A stretch of 61,471 bases of DNA from Guyanagaster necrorhizus (taxonomy: Eukaryota; Basidiomycota; Agaricomycetes; Agaricales; Physalacriaceae), in the NCBI RefSeq assembly GCF_019112545.1, contig NW_025064909.1, forward strand, positions 136,843-198,313, read 5' to 3'. The stretch's first letter is position 1, and each line of letters opens with the position of its first letter. The notes beneath the pieces were generated by a model. That model saw only the letters and a program-made list of their open reading frames with translations, was not told the DNA's origin and searched no databases. Positions 45,128 through 56,070 of the stretch are shown here, piece after piece. The position numbers and the translations under genes are program-made.

Positions 45128-45225
45128 GAAATGCGATCAAAACACCATGCAGCCAATTTAGTATATTGGAGCCACTCTGTGTGCTGGTCGGGGTTCGCGC
45201 CCCCCCCCCCCCCACATCGCATTTC
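45128..45225 (+). mobile_element. 98-bp tRNA-like element with perfect 10-bp terminal inverted repeats
   Basis: gaaatgcgat at 45128-45137 is inverted as atcgcatttc at 45216-45225. Inside are a D-arm-like hairpin (CCAAT, 7-base loop TTAGTAT, ATTGG) containing the A-box-like TAGTATATTGG (45159-45169) and a T-arm-like GGGG-TTCGCGC-CCCC with B-box-like GGTTCGCGCCC (45192-45202), followed by a C-run. A second copy lies at 43690-43795. Layout suggests a polymerase III-type SINE or MITE derived from a tRNA; it is not a functional tRNA. Confidence 0.5.
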
Positions 45226-45719
45226 AATGGATTTGAGCATCTACTCTTTTCTCACCCAAGGCTATTTATTGTACAAGAACTCGAACAGGGCGGTTCCTGC
45301 ATCGATGAGATAGCTACGTACCTCATAGGCGGGAAGTATTAGCACTATGCACAATTAGCTTATCAGGCGGACATCTATGACCGAATGTCGCGTACCGAGT
45401 AAAGTTGTATGAAGCAAGACAGAGTGTGTCTGTCATATAAGCTTCACCTTGATGACACGAAAGCGCATCCAACTCAAGCGCCACTTTGCACTGGGGAGGG
45501 GAACAGAACGCCAGTCCAAATTGATGCCGGATACATCTGCCAGGGAAGAGAATCTTGCGATACCTCTGCGAGCGTCTGTCGGTCAGATTAAGATACTCGC
45601 ATGAATCACGAACGACATACCTCGAACGAACGCGCTAAGGACGAAACTGCATCGGCCGGCGCTCGCTCAGCTTCATCCTGCGACAGGAACCATCACGCCC
45701 AGCGAAAACTATTTTTTTC
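45226..45719. other. Intergenic, nothing recognised
   Basis: 3' flank of the three-TM protein gene. No supported gene. Confidence 0.4.
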
Positions 45720-46308
45720 TCAGATGATATGAATCACCGATGGCCAAGAACTGTATACATATATATAATAATCAGCAGAAAATCCCAAAAAGGACTCCCA
45801 ACGCACTTGAGCAGAGACACAAGAACCAGGATACCCGCACCGCAAAAGGGCACCCAGCTGGATAAAAACCTCCATCAGTGAAAAATATATATATATATAC
45901 GACAAGCCACTTGCCAACTCACGTCGAAAAACTAAACCCACCCGACCGGAAGAGACCCATCAGCACCAGCGAGACAACCGTAGCCCCACACACGACACTC
46001 AAGACACTGATGCCCAAAAACACCAGCAGCACGATCACCGCCAACGTGATCCGCGAGCGCTGCTCGTTCCGCTTCTTCAGCGCATTATTAACACTACGCC
46101 TCGGCGGGAACAAGACGTTGAGGAAAGCAATACCCGCGCACGCGATGAAGAAGGGGGAGTAGAAACATAGAGTCCAGTAGAGCGTGAAGGTGAATATCTG
46201 GGAGTAGTGGTAGAGGTAGACTGCGCCGGGCTGTTCGGCGTTGTGGTTGGGGATTTCGAAGAATTCGAGGCTGGGGTCGTAGAGTGATGGCCAGCGGGGG
46301 TTGGCCAT
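45720..46308 (-). CDS. Small membrane protein with three predicted TM segments
   Basis: 155 residues from exons 45923-46308, 45807-45857 and 45720-45750; the 51-nt and 31-nt exons are supported by conserved-looking ends (STWVPF..., SWPSVIHII). The open frame extends upstream of 46308, but the first ATG is at 46308. Sequence order: soluble start with LEFFEIPNHNAEQPGAVYLY, TM1 (IFTFTLYWTLCFYSPFFIAC), basic loop (NALKKRNEQRSR), TM2 (ITLAVIVLLVFLGISVLSVV), short TM3 (FCGAGILVLVSLL). I recall similar uncharacterised membrane proteins in mushrooms, ending in W-PS-I-DII. An alternating AT run (about 45886-45899) lies in intron 1. The function is unknown. The DIRS-like element starts 82 bp upstream of the ATG and so may occupy its promoter. 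Confidence 0.65.
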
Positions 46309-46389
46309 GGGCAAGAGGGTGTCTCTGATGTGACGTGACAATGGTTTACCCGGTTCGCTATCAATGGTGAGCGGGCCGTGGCGCTTGCC

Positions 46390-46423
46390 GGCCTTAGTAA
46401 GTTACACCCTGGGAACATATTCT
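46390..46423 (+). repeat. Direct repeat at the left end of the DIRS-like element
   Basis: ggccttaGtaagttacaccc then tgGgaacatattct; pairs with 52528-52561 with two substitutions. Confidence 0.65.
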
Positions 46424-46443
46424 GAGGGCCTTAGAGACCACCC

Positions 46444-47373
46444 TCAATTTGATTGCAATGCATGAATGGCTAACATGGCTTTTGAAGGGTGAGTGATGGG
46501 GGGTGGTGGTGGTGGTTTGAGAAGTATGAGTGGGTTGCAGGAGAGGTGGTTAGAGGATGGTGTGACAGATGCATAAATATGCCAATCATAGCTGTGCTTG
46601 TAGAGCAAGGTGTTCTTGAATGTAAATGGTCTAAGTTTTTGAAGACCCACATCCAGAGTTTGTATGATAGATTCTGAGAGTCTGAGAGATGTGTAAAACA
46701 TTACTCCTCCAGCTCTAGCAGAGTGACCACCAAAATCTCTGTCCAGTATTGCAAAGAATTTTTTGTTGAACCAATTTCATGATGGAATATCACCAATTTC
46801 ATGGAGGAAGAGTGGAGTGCATGGGCCATGAAGATGATCTCAATATCTGATGTATTATGATAGGAGGTGTTTTTGTTATATGAGTAGAATGTCAGTGCCA
46901 TGATAGAAAGGGTCAGATTTGTTGTAGGGAATGTGGTATTGTGCATCATTCTTTTGGAGGACAAACAAAGAATGTTTGATTATTTTGCAAAAGTCCTGAA
47001 GTTGTTTGTCATTTTTCCATATGAGCTCACCTGACTGGCAGTACCCATAAAAGCAGCAAGAAAGGATGGTGGCAAAGAGGAGGTCATTGTAAGAACCTGA
47101 AATGTTAGCAAGAAAACAAAAAGCAATCAAATGGGATAATTGGAGGGGTAGTTTTTGAAACATAGGATTACCACTCATCTTCTTTGAGCCATAGGTGGTT
47201 GCTTGTACCATGAGGTGTCTCTGATTTGTGTCAAAGTCAGAATAGAGGTCTTTTAGAAAGTGACAGACTCCAGTCAAGTATTTTGAGCTGGATGAGATAT
47301 ACTGAGATGTATAGGCTATGTACCTGCTGAGAGTAAGTGTTGTAGGTTCAAGTGGTAATGCATGCAAAATCAT
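46444..47373 (-). pseudogene. Tyrosine recombinase of the DIRS-like element
   Basis: The frame 46876-47373 carries the N-terminal and core region (SKYLTGVCHFLKDLYSDFDT, FATILSCCFYGYCQSGELIW, QDFCKIIKHS, YNKSDPFYHGTDILL). In another frame at about 46700-46790 follows RDFGGHSARAGG, containing the HxxR box (H-S-A-R) of tyrosine recombinases. The end (IIQTLDVGLQKLRPFTFKNT then LLYKH) corresponds to the region of the catalytic Tyr but is diverged. By family knowledge it would integrate circular cDNA; here it is dead through frameshifts. Confidence 0.75.
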
Positions 47374-47514
47374 ATGTAGTCATGTGCTTCTGTTGCACAA
47401 CCCTTTGCTGCTCTGAGCTCAATTGTGTGAGCTTGGAGAAAAAGAACATATTCATCAAGAAGAGAGAGGGAAGAAGCTGGGTGAGCAACAGCACAGTTAA
47501 AAGGAGTATCTCCA

Positions 47515-47859
47515 TCATGCTGGCAATAGGTCTCTTAGTGAAGTAAAGATGCAGACATGGTCAGCAGTGAATTTGTGATGATATTCATCAAGAAGGCAAG
47601 AAAGCATATCCACCCAAATATTCTCCTTTCTATCAATGTGTTGAACATAAATGTTGATTCCTGATCTGAGTATAAGATCTGCTGCTCTGAGTAAGAGTAC
47701 ATTATGAAGAAGTTCTGATACAGATAGAAAATTGAATGCAGTGACAGAGTTAAGGCTATCAGTGAAAAGCAAGAGGTGTTGAGGGAGTTTGAGTAGGCAT
47801 ACTGCATACTGAATGGTGGAAAGAATGGCCACAAGCTCCAGAAAGAAGATGTCAATCAT
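47515..47859 (-). pseudogene. RNase H region of the DIRS-like element
   Basis: Minus strand: FFLELVAILSTIQYAVCL (Glu position), LLLFTDSLNSVTAFN (Asp in TDS) and IDRKENIWVDMLSCLL (Asp near the end). These are the acidic-residue segments of retroelement RNase H. Followed by RDLLPA as in related elements before the recombinase. Confidence 0.7.
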
Positions 47860-48089
47860 TATTCTAGGTAAAGGTGGATGGAGCTGATATACAAACTGTT
47901 TCCTGTAAAAACAAATTATAATGCATTTTTTGGGCTGGCTTCCATCTAGATTATCATGTTAGCTTCTGAAATAGTCCAGAGAGTTGAATAAATGAAGTGA
48001 ATGCTCAAATAATCTGAAAGAATAGATGAAAACCAGGAGAGATCCTCTCTAACAGCAGCATTGATGAAGATCTTTGTAAAAGAGTGAGT

Positions 48090-49114
48090 CTTCCTGGCCA
48101 TCTTCCTGTATGAAGAGAATAAAGCTGGACAGCCTCATGGTAGAACATTTAATATACAGTTCAGATATCCATCTAGATGCTGCTATTTCTACAGAATAGA
48201 TGCTCTTCTGAGTGTCAAAAGAAAAGAGTTGACTTCAGATTTAGCATCAATAACAGACTGTTGTGTAAGAGAGACACTCCTCTGGTTGGCATCAACCCAG
48301 AAATTGATAATTTTAAGAGATTGACCATATATCTGTTTTGGATCATCAAAGAGATAAGAGATATATTTCCAAAATATTAAAAGTTGTACTTGTCATGCTG
48401 GCCATTGCTGACCTCAATAAAAGACTTGGTGATTGGTGAAACCCCAGCCAAAGAAGTCATTCATATAAACATGAAGATCAGTGATATCCAGGTGGTGGAT
48501 TCTGATCCAGCACAATAACACTGAAACCAAACACCAAATTCTAGATGAAGCTCAGCTCCTGAAGACTAGTTATCCAACAATGTAATATTGGTCATCAATG
48601 AGGACAACTTGATGAATCTGCCATAAAGAATGTGTTGGTAAATTCAGAAAAGCCTTGGTGATGTCACTTTTATAGAGAGTAAAGTCAGCATTAGAATGTT
48701 GTATTTTGGCATTATATAGAGCTTTACTGAATGGATGTATATCATCATATTTCACCTTTGTCTTGCTAGCTGGAATTCCTGCATTTGGACTGGAGAAAGT
48801 ATGATCTGTTACAATGTGAGGTTTTCTGTTCTGCCAGATGACAAATATAGGTAATGCCTTCATATCTGATAAGAGTGTAAACTCTTCCAGCAGAAGTGAT
48901 GACCAATAGCTGGCTGTGACTTCATGATCACAAAATGCTCATATTTTGTTGATGTTTTTGGGGTCCATGATATAATTCTTGGTTTTGTCATAGAGAGAAT
49001 CTTCCCATTCACCAAGGTCAAGAGGCCAGAATCCATTCTGAAGACTATAAATGACTGAGAAGATGAAGAGTTCATTTGGATGAAACTAAATAATATTCTC
49101 CAAACAAGTGACAT
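48090..49114 (-). pseudogene. Reverse transcriptase region of the DIRS-like element
   Basis: Minus strand: LPIFVIWQNRKPHIVTDHTF, KVKYDDIHPFSKALYNAKIQ and LYKSDITKAFLNLPTHSLWQ (the palm Asp in SDITKAF), then YDDKKQIYGQSLKIINFWVD and QSVIDAKSEVNSFLL toward 48.1 kb. This matches the DIRS-type RT layout. The frame is interrupted by several stops. Confidence 0.75.
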
Positions 49115-49274
49115 TGAATAGTGTGTTGACTACAATAAAATCTTTTAGAGCATGTAGCATAGTCTGCAAGAACAGATCATTGAGTAGATATGTAGATGGA
49201 GAAGATAGAGGATCAGCAGATTCAGTAGATTGAGCAGCAGAGAATGTAGATACAGATGGTAAAGAAGTATTTAA

Positions 49275-50592
49275 TCAGACATAGCCATATCTGAAGCACA
49301 GGCTGATATTCTGGTCCATACATTTGCATTTCTGAGGCTTTAATGATCTAGGCCCTGCTGCTGCCTTCACTGTTATCTCTTCCAAATCTGAGTCTCTGTT
49401 TTGTCCAGAGGAGGTTGATACAATTGATAGTGTCTCTAGCTCAGTATCCTGAGCTGCACTCACTGCAGGTACTATACCTACAGCAATTGATATATGGATT
49501 CTGGTAGAAATTCAGATTTAAATTTTCACATGGAACTGTTGATCTTTCTGCAGCAGAGAGTGAAGTAGATGAAAATTGCTTTATGCCTGATGAAATCAAT
49601 GGAGAGTGAAAGACCTGAGTGAGAATAGGAATTTGTAGTTCACTCTAGATATCCATATGAAAAGAGCACTTAGCATAACACAACTGAACTTTCTCATCAA
49701 GATAGATGGCAATTGTAGCATCATGTGATGCAGCCCAAAAGATCTTGATCACATATTCTCAATAAGCTTTGAGTTTGAGCTCATGATGCAGATAAAGAAC
49801 TTGAATGCCTCTAGCTCAGGCATCATATACTCTGCACCAGTCAGATTCTGACCTGATAGGCTGCTTGGCTGATAAGACATCTTTCCTGACAATTGCACAT
49901 TCTGTTATGAGCTCTTTTTCCTCCTTGTTGTGATTGTACCCTCAGTCTATTGAGACAAAAAGTTTTGAAAAGTCAATATGTTGGTCTTGAATGATGAGGC
50001 ATCAGAACAGCTGAGCAATGGGTTTGGAGAGAGACTGGATCTGAAGAACTGCAATGAAGTTATGAAGCAACTTTTCAGTGGCATAAACTTGTCTGAGGCA
50101 GAAAAACTCAGTAAGATAAGGGTCTGAGATATCAGTGATGATAATAGATGCCAGATGAGGTGCTTGAGCAAAAACCATCAGAGAAATAGAAGCCATCCTT
50201 GGTGAGACAGCACCATCAAGCCTCAGAATGCCAGTGAGAACTGTAGCAATGGAGCTCTGAGATTTATTTGTGGTTAGTGTTTGATGAAGGAATTGAAGCT
50301 TTGAGCAGAGAGTCACTGAAGCTGCTTCCTCAACTGTGTGAGCTCTGGCATTCTGGTGCTGTTCTGCAGCAGCTTTGGATTTTTCAGCTCACTTTTTTCA
50401 AAACTCCTTGATCTTAGCCTGAGACAAATCTGATGGAGTGGCCTTCCTGTAGTCTATCACACCGACATTTTCATGGTCACCATCTTGTTGATGAACCAGA
50501 AAGTTGTTATTAGACTCTCTATGGGCAGGAAACATGAAACTTATAATGATGAGTGAAATCAAAGCACAGAATCCAAAGGCTGGTTCAGGCAA
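49275..50592 (-). pseudogene. Gag-like region of the DIRS-like element (C-terminal part)
   Basis: Broken frames on the minus strand: ATPSDLSQAKIKEF at the start, HTVEEAASVTLCSKLQFLHQ, SPRMASISLMVFAQAPHLAS, DPYLTEFFCLRQVYATEKLL, and toward 49.3 kb a piece with PRSLKPQKCKC. Assignment rests on its place before the RT and on a resemblance to the first ORF of related mushroom elements. Confidence 0.5.
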
Positions 50593-50637
50593 GTCTAGTT
50601 GTGTACCTCTGTACAGTGACTATAATCTCTAATAGGG

Positions 50638-51287
50638 TGTAACAATTGCTTGCTACAGGTGTTATGAACCTCTAAAACTATAATCAGAGAGTCAAAGTAT
50701 GTATGTGAACTTTTCTATAGCAGAAATGTCATATAGGTATCTGAGAATTGAGAAGTGCAACCTATATGCAGTGTGAATGTTTTTTGTTGGAATCCTATAT
50801 GCAGTTCCAGTAGTATCTATAGACAACTGTTAGTGTCATTCCTTAATGCAGAAACTGTAGACTGATGTTAGAAGCTTAAAGACATAGTATTCTATCTATG
50901 GTTACCCTTCAAGGTCTTCAGGTTGGTCCAGGAGGTATGAGTATGAGACACAAGGACAATGAATCCTTTGATGCTTTTGGAAAGGAAGCAATGCAATATT
51001 TGTGAATTAATAAGTTTGCTGGTGTGCCATGCATGAGTCTCCCAGTAAGTTGTAAGGTTGTTAAGATGCTAGAGTGCTCTCAGTTGAGAGATATTGATCT
51101 ATATGTGATCAGTGTAACCAGTTCTATTAGAGGTGTGTTGTACAAGTATATAGTCTAGTATGGGTGTTGAGTGATCTCAGTATGTCTTATCTGTAGAATG
51201 TAACTTGGGCTTCCTATTTTCTATGTTATTCTCTATTGTATAGTACTCTACTTATACTACTCATTTACTAATACTAAGTATGTTACA
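50638..51287 (+). repeat. Possible solo LTR inside the DIRS-like element
   Basis: A 650-bp non-coding segment starts TGTAAC and ends GTTACA (perfect 6-bp terminal inversion), is AT-rich and interrupts the gag region. No flanking target duplication is visible, so the limits are tentative. It is as CpG-poor as its host. Confidence 0.3.
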
Positions 51288-51746
51288 TTAAACTGCCTTG
51301 GTAACTGCAGTACTAGCTTAGTGAATGTAGCAAACTTTTTATAATATAAAGCCTTCAAAGCTGTGAGGATTGTACTAAACATAGCATATTTAAAAGTTCA
51401 TCTAGCAATAGTACACTAGCCCTTCTGATATTCCTTGCAAATCTCTAACCAAACACATGGTTAGTCCTCTGCAGTATACCAGCCTTCCATATACTAGCTG
51501 TGAAGAGCTTAGACATCTGCAGCAAGTCTTGTATACACATTGTGATGGGCCTTATGGACTTTATTAGGGTGTCACATGTATACTGAGAATGACACATGTC
51601 ATATACGGTTGAGTATCATAGTGCCTGGCTGTGTCTATGATGTGTAGCTATTGAGAAAGTTCACATGCCATGAAAAGTTTGTGGCAAAATTACATGCATT
51701 GAACCTGGAATGATTGGTTTACTGAAAGCCTACTTAAGGGCTGAAG

Positions 51747-52023
51747 TCAATTATTGAGGCCTGTGAATTCAGAGCACACAGAGCCTAGAGGCTCATCATT
51801 GTATGTTAGAGGATGCAACAGTTGAGCTCCATGGGCCAGCTTCCTTAATCTGCTCCTGCAGAAGTCTGATGTAGTCTCTGGTGGCCTCAGATGAAAGGCC
51901 AAGCTGGTGAAGTTCATCCACAAAGTTGAGAATATTGACAGTGTCTCTGATGCATTTATCAGCAAGATCTTCACATTGTTTAGCCAAGGCAGTGACACTT
52001 TCAACATTGGATGATGGATTCAA
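51747..52023 (-). pseudogene. Gag-like N-terminal fragment
   Basis: Minus strand from 52023: NVESVTALAKQCEDLADKCI, NILNFVDELHQLGLSSEATR, DYIRLLQEQIKEAG. Helical, coiled-coil-like start of the element's first ORF. It ends at a stop before the LTR-like insertion. Confidence 0.45.
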
Positions 52024-52527
52024 GGTCAGGAATGAGATTAATAGATTTGAGAGATAAAAGTCTAGACAGAAAACTTAATAGCAACTTGTACAATAATGGT
52101 GTAGTAATACTGAATGAGGTTTGGTTAGATGTGACAAGGCCAAAGACTGCTTGAGTGAGCCATTTGTAAGATGAGAGAAGAGATAGAGTCTCACCAGGCA
52201 ATAGGAGTTACTGAGAAGAGAAAGAAGAGGTGATGCCTTGATGCCTGGGATTGACAGTCAGAATTGATCAATGGTGAGAGAGCAGAGTTCATCTCACCTA
52301 GAGATGCAGGATGAAGGTGGAAATGAAGAAGAGACACCTGGAGCCAGTGTCTTTCATGAATCAGCATCAGCTGAGAGTCAGCACTGAGACAGAGACGGCA
52401 CCAGCGGCCCCTCTTCATGGACAAGTGGAGCTCCGTATCTCCATATCAACAGAGATTGTGAATACCTCGAGAGCCACGCAGAGGCCTGCGAAAACGCTCC
52501 CTACCCTTGGAATCCATCTTTACGATG

Positions 52528-52561
52528 GGCCTTACTAAGTTACACCCTGAGAACATATTCT
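52528..52561 (+). repeat. Direct repeat at the right end of the DIRS-like element
   Basis: ggccttaCtaagttacaccc then tgAgaacatattct; pairs with 46390-46423. It lies in a stretch with normal CpG content. Confidence 0.65.
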
Positions 52562-52658
52562 AGCCTTGGCATACTATGTCTGAATACCAAGCTTATAATA
52601 AATACATGGGTCCTAAAGGAGCCGCTGGTGCGGTAACTAGTGGCATAGCACTATCATG

Positions 52659-54543
52659 TCAAGAGTCCTCTTCTCCAGACTGACGAGCCACAGCCGCCTT
52701 TGCTGCGTCTCTGGATCGGAACCACCATTGAAAGAGAGGAAGCGTTATCAGAGATACACCCATCCAAGCGAGGAGGATGCCGAATTGCAGCCCCACTGGT
52801 GGCAAACAAACTTGCTTAGCGCGAAGATCGGACGGAAAAAAAAAAGAAAGGAAAAACATAACCACTCACGTTGATTCTTGGTTCCGAATAGGATCGTCCG
52901 TACGGCGCCCGACACGTTGTAGAAGGGGAAGGCATAGCCATACCGGAATATGCCTGGCAGCACTTCCAGCGGCATGAAACACACGGAGATGTTCGCTGAA
53001 GCAGCGCGGTCAGGTGTACATTTTTTTTCCAAAGGGTTAACAAGAAAGAGCTTACAGATGATCATAAATATCATGTAGAACCCGACGAACCTCGTCGTGA
53101 GCAGGGTGAGCATCGCTTCCAACGATAACCCCACAGCCAACATTCCGACATAGTTCAGCATCCAGAACAGGACGAAACCCGAATGCCCGAATCTGTTTTT
53201 TTTAAAAACCAGTCAGCGGTTATGCGGGAATAGGACGCGACAAACGCACGTCCTTGAAAAGTCCACTTGAAAGGCTAAGCATAGAAGGGAATAAAAAAGC
53301 GCGAGCACAAAGTACGAGATGAAGCTTGATGCTAGTCGGAGGAAGATAAGGGACCATGTCGTTAGTGACGTCTCCAGCCCTGACATCTCACGGGCTGCAG
53401 CAGAGAAATTCTGTAAAATGGTTCAGACAAAGAAGGGGAGGTGGAGGTGGTAGAACGTACGACGATAAAAAAGGCCAAGACTAAGACGTAGATAAGGCCC
53501 ACAAACGTCATAGCACTAGCCCTACAACGGATGTCAGATTCGGAGGGGAAAAAAAAAAGGAATCACGTAGAGACATACACAGGAACATCGAACGGACGGA
53601 GATTATCCAGCGTATACCCTACGGGTTCCGCCAGGATTTGAGGGGCAGTAGTGGATATGTTCGCTATTATCTCTGGATAGGCCGACCCAACCTGTTTCAC
53701 GAAAGACTTGGCTATGCCAATGGTTACTGCATTAAGCGTCGCCTCCACAGAGGGCCTAATCAAAACACGACTCGAACAGAATCAGATCAAACATCCAAGA
53801 CAGGGAGGGGTGGGCAGCTCACTAAGCGTTCTCATTACGGGCTTCGACAGCAAACGCCGTGAGCGCCACCGAGCCGTCGTACGACGCGTTCACAGAGAGG
53901 ACCGCAGACTCGAGAAGCCTCGTCGTGTTCGGATGCACTATCAGATAAGAGAGAAGATCAAAAAAATTCAATCAGCCCATCCTACCCCGCCAACGACCCA
54001 ACACCGGCATACATACCAACAACAGCAACCCACGTCTGCTGATCCACCACCGCACCCGCAACGTCATCCACCCCGCCCGGAAACTCGCTCGCCGACCTGT
54101 TCGTCCAGCTCACCTTGCCCGACGACGAGACCGAGGACGACAGCAGAGCCTGGACAACTGCGCTCCCCACCGTCGAGCCGTCAAAGTCCTATCGATATCG
54201 ACAACGCAACCAATCAGAACCGGAACAACTCGAAAAGAAACCGAAAACTCACCACGACCCACCCCGCGAAGTTCCGCGTGGGGACCTTCCACAGCGCCCC
54301 CCAGTATATCGAAAAGACGGCGAACATGAGGACGACCATCGCCCCGACCCCCACGCCGACCACCTTCAGATACATGCTCCGCGATCCGCGCATCGTCTCG
54401 GTCTGGTCTGTAAAGCGGGAGGTATACCACGATGGCGTCTGGGGCGTGTCATGATGATCCCGATTCGGCGCCTCCTCCTCCTTGGTCAAGCCATCCGACG
54501 AGTACATCGTCCGTTCAGACGGAGAGTGGATGGAATGCGACAT
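52659..54543 (-). CDS. SNG1-like membrane protein (DUF3533 family)
   Basis: 463 residues from nine exons: 54253-54543, 54017-54188, 53823-53937, 53579-53770, 53461-53521, 53250-53410, 53056-53192, 52870-52995, 52659-52795; all joins keep frame. Order: cytosolic start, TM1 (VVLMFAVFSIYWGALW), extracellular part (FAGWVVDFDGSTVG, VSWTNRSASEFPGG, TWVAVVVHPN, NASYDG, VEARNENA), then a C-terminal block of TMs (ASAMTFVGLIYVLVLAFFIV, LFWMLNYVGMLAVGLSLEAM, NISVCFMPLEVLPGIFRYGY, FNVS-like FYNVSGAVRTILFGT, GLQFGILLAWMGVSLITLPL). This matches fungal SNG1/DUF3533 proteins, linked to nitrosoguanidine and drug resistance. Acceptor choice for exon 4 (gttcgag/T) is forced by the alternative giving a stop. It may export or protect against a local metabolite; this is inferred. 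Confidence 0.85.
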
Positions 54544-56070
54544 GTTCGTGCGATCAGCATGTTATCGCTTTACCACACGCTATTTATGCACTTCCGTCCG
54601 AGCGTCGATAGGAGGGTAATATGTGATGACTGCACCCGGGGGAAGGGGTGGGTGGTGTGAGAGCATTAAATGATGGGGGGAGAGACTTCTTAACGCAGGT
54701 AAAGTTAAATGGTTGCGCCACTGAGGTACGATCCGGATCGGCGGCAGTACCAGCAGCATAGGCAGAGTCGTATCGGTAGGAGTCCTTCTTGGTTGGCCCC
54801 CATGGAACTCCGCTACCAGCGAGGCTTCCAATCTACAGAAGGGGGGAAAAAAAAAAGAAAAAGAAAACTCGTGAGATCGCCTGAAACATCAACCAGGCGA
54901 CCGAATAATCAACCACGACGAGGCCTTCTATAAATATAATCACATGTCTGCGTACTGTCAGGCATTTCATTATCAGCCATTTGGACGTGCACGTACCTGT
55001 CCTCCTAACCGTAGTTGGACGCTTTACAGGACGATGGAGTGGAGGCGGGGGGGCCTCCACATGGGACCAGGGGCACGATGGGTTGGTTATTCTTGTTCTC
55101 CCTTACCGCAGTGGAACCTCTCGTCGCCCCTCCAGATGCAATTCCACAGGCACTCCGTCCTGGTTGCGATAAATATGTCCATGCTCTGATTCATCCTGCT
55201 GCACGCAGGAGGAGAAACGTGCGCAGCGGTCACGGTCCCCCCGAGAATACCGAGAATACAGGACATCAAGAATGGAACGGAATGAGAACCCGCTAGTAGT
55301 GGTGCCAAAAAGAACTTCTCCCGTCCCCCACCCAATAAAAGCCCGCTTACTCTTATCAGGAGATAAGCGTGATTCGAATCCCCGTGGTGGTTATCTGAGG
55401 GCGGCACAAAGGAAAGGAAAGGGAAAAAAAGACCGCCCTGATTAAAGATTAAAGATCCACCGTCTCTGATACTCAAGCTTCGCGTCTCGGGTCCGATGGT
55501 GCAGTATATTCGATTTCAACCCTACATGCATGCCAATGTTTGCCAAGAATAACTCATATTATTGAAGGCGAGATAGCGTCCGAGTCCAGGATGGTGATAG
55601 AACGGAAAGAACTTTGGACGGAAACCCTAACCCTAGAACGTTGTCTCTCTCCCTTGCCAGTGGCAGCGCAAAAAAAAAAAAAAAGACTCATGCCGAGCGC
55701 GGTTAATTGACGCGAATATGCGTTCAAGATGCCAGCGTTGAACGACTCGAGTCGGAGACCATGTACCTGACTGACCTCGCGCTGCAATAGAAATAGAAAT
55801 AGAAACGGCAATCGAAAAAACGGACAACCTCATTGGCTAAAAGAGTTTGCGTTCAGGGGACCTCAGACAGAAATAACAATGAAAAGCAGCCATAAATAGA
55901 ACGGAATAGCTATGTATAAGCAGGTGTCTCTCGCATAAGCTATTCATTGAATATTGAGAGCCCGTGCGCACGGAGAACAGGGAAGGATCGCGCTATGCAC
56001 ACGGAGCGAAGGTCGAAGAAACCAAATGCAGATCCCTCGAATACTGGATCATTAAATTTCCCGTATAATC
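54544..56070. other. Intergenic between the SNG1-like and P450 genes
   Basis: Promoter side of the SNG1-like gene, then gene-poor DNA with A-runs (about 54847-54856, 55669-55684). A CCCTAA-type telomere-like motif (accctaaccctag) occurs at 55624-55636. A B-box-like gattcgaatcc near 55371 has no matching A box or acceptor stem. Confidence 0.4.

Larger units (their letters stand above)
46390..52561 (-). mobile_element. DIRS-like retrotransposon, strongly CpG-depleted
   Basis: On the minus strand the order is gag-like, reverse transcriptase, RNase H, tyrosine recombinase, as in DIRS-order elements (no aspartic protease or DDE integrase seen). A 34-bp direct repeat with two mismatches frames it (46390-46423 and 52528-52561), which could be the split direct repeats of DIRS relatives. 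From 46391 to 52395 I count only two CpG (near 50463 and 51606) in 6.0 kb, while TpG and CpA are abundant. The last 165 bp (52396-52561) and both flanks have normal CpG. All frames are broken, so it is inactive. It sits between two minus-strand membrane genes. Confidence 0.8.

Noticed and set aside
53708..54660. Long plus-strand frames across the SNG1-like gene
   Set aside because: Antisense shadows of nine well-defined minus-strand exons.
55360..55400. B-box-like gattcgaatcc as a tRNA
   Set aside because: No A box at the right distance, no acceptor stem on either strand.
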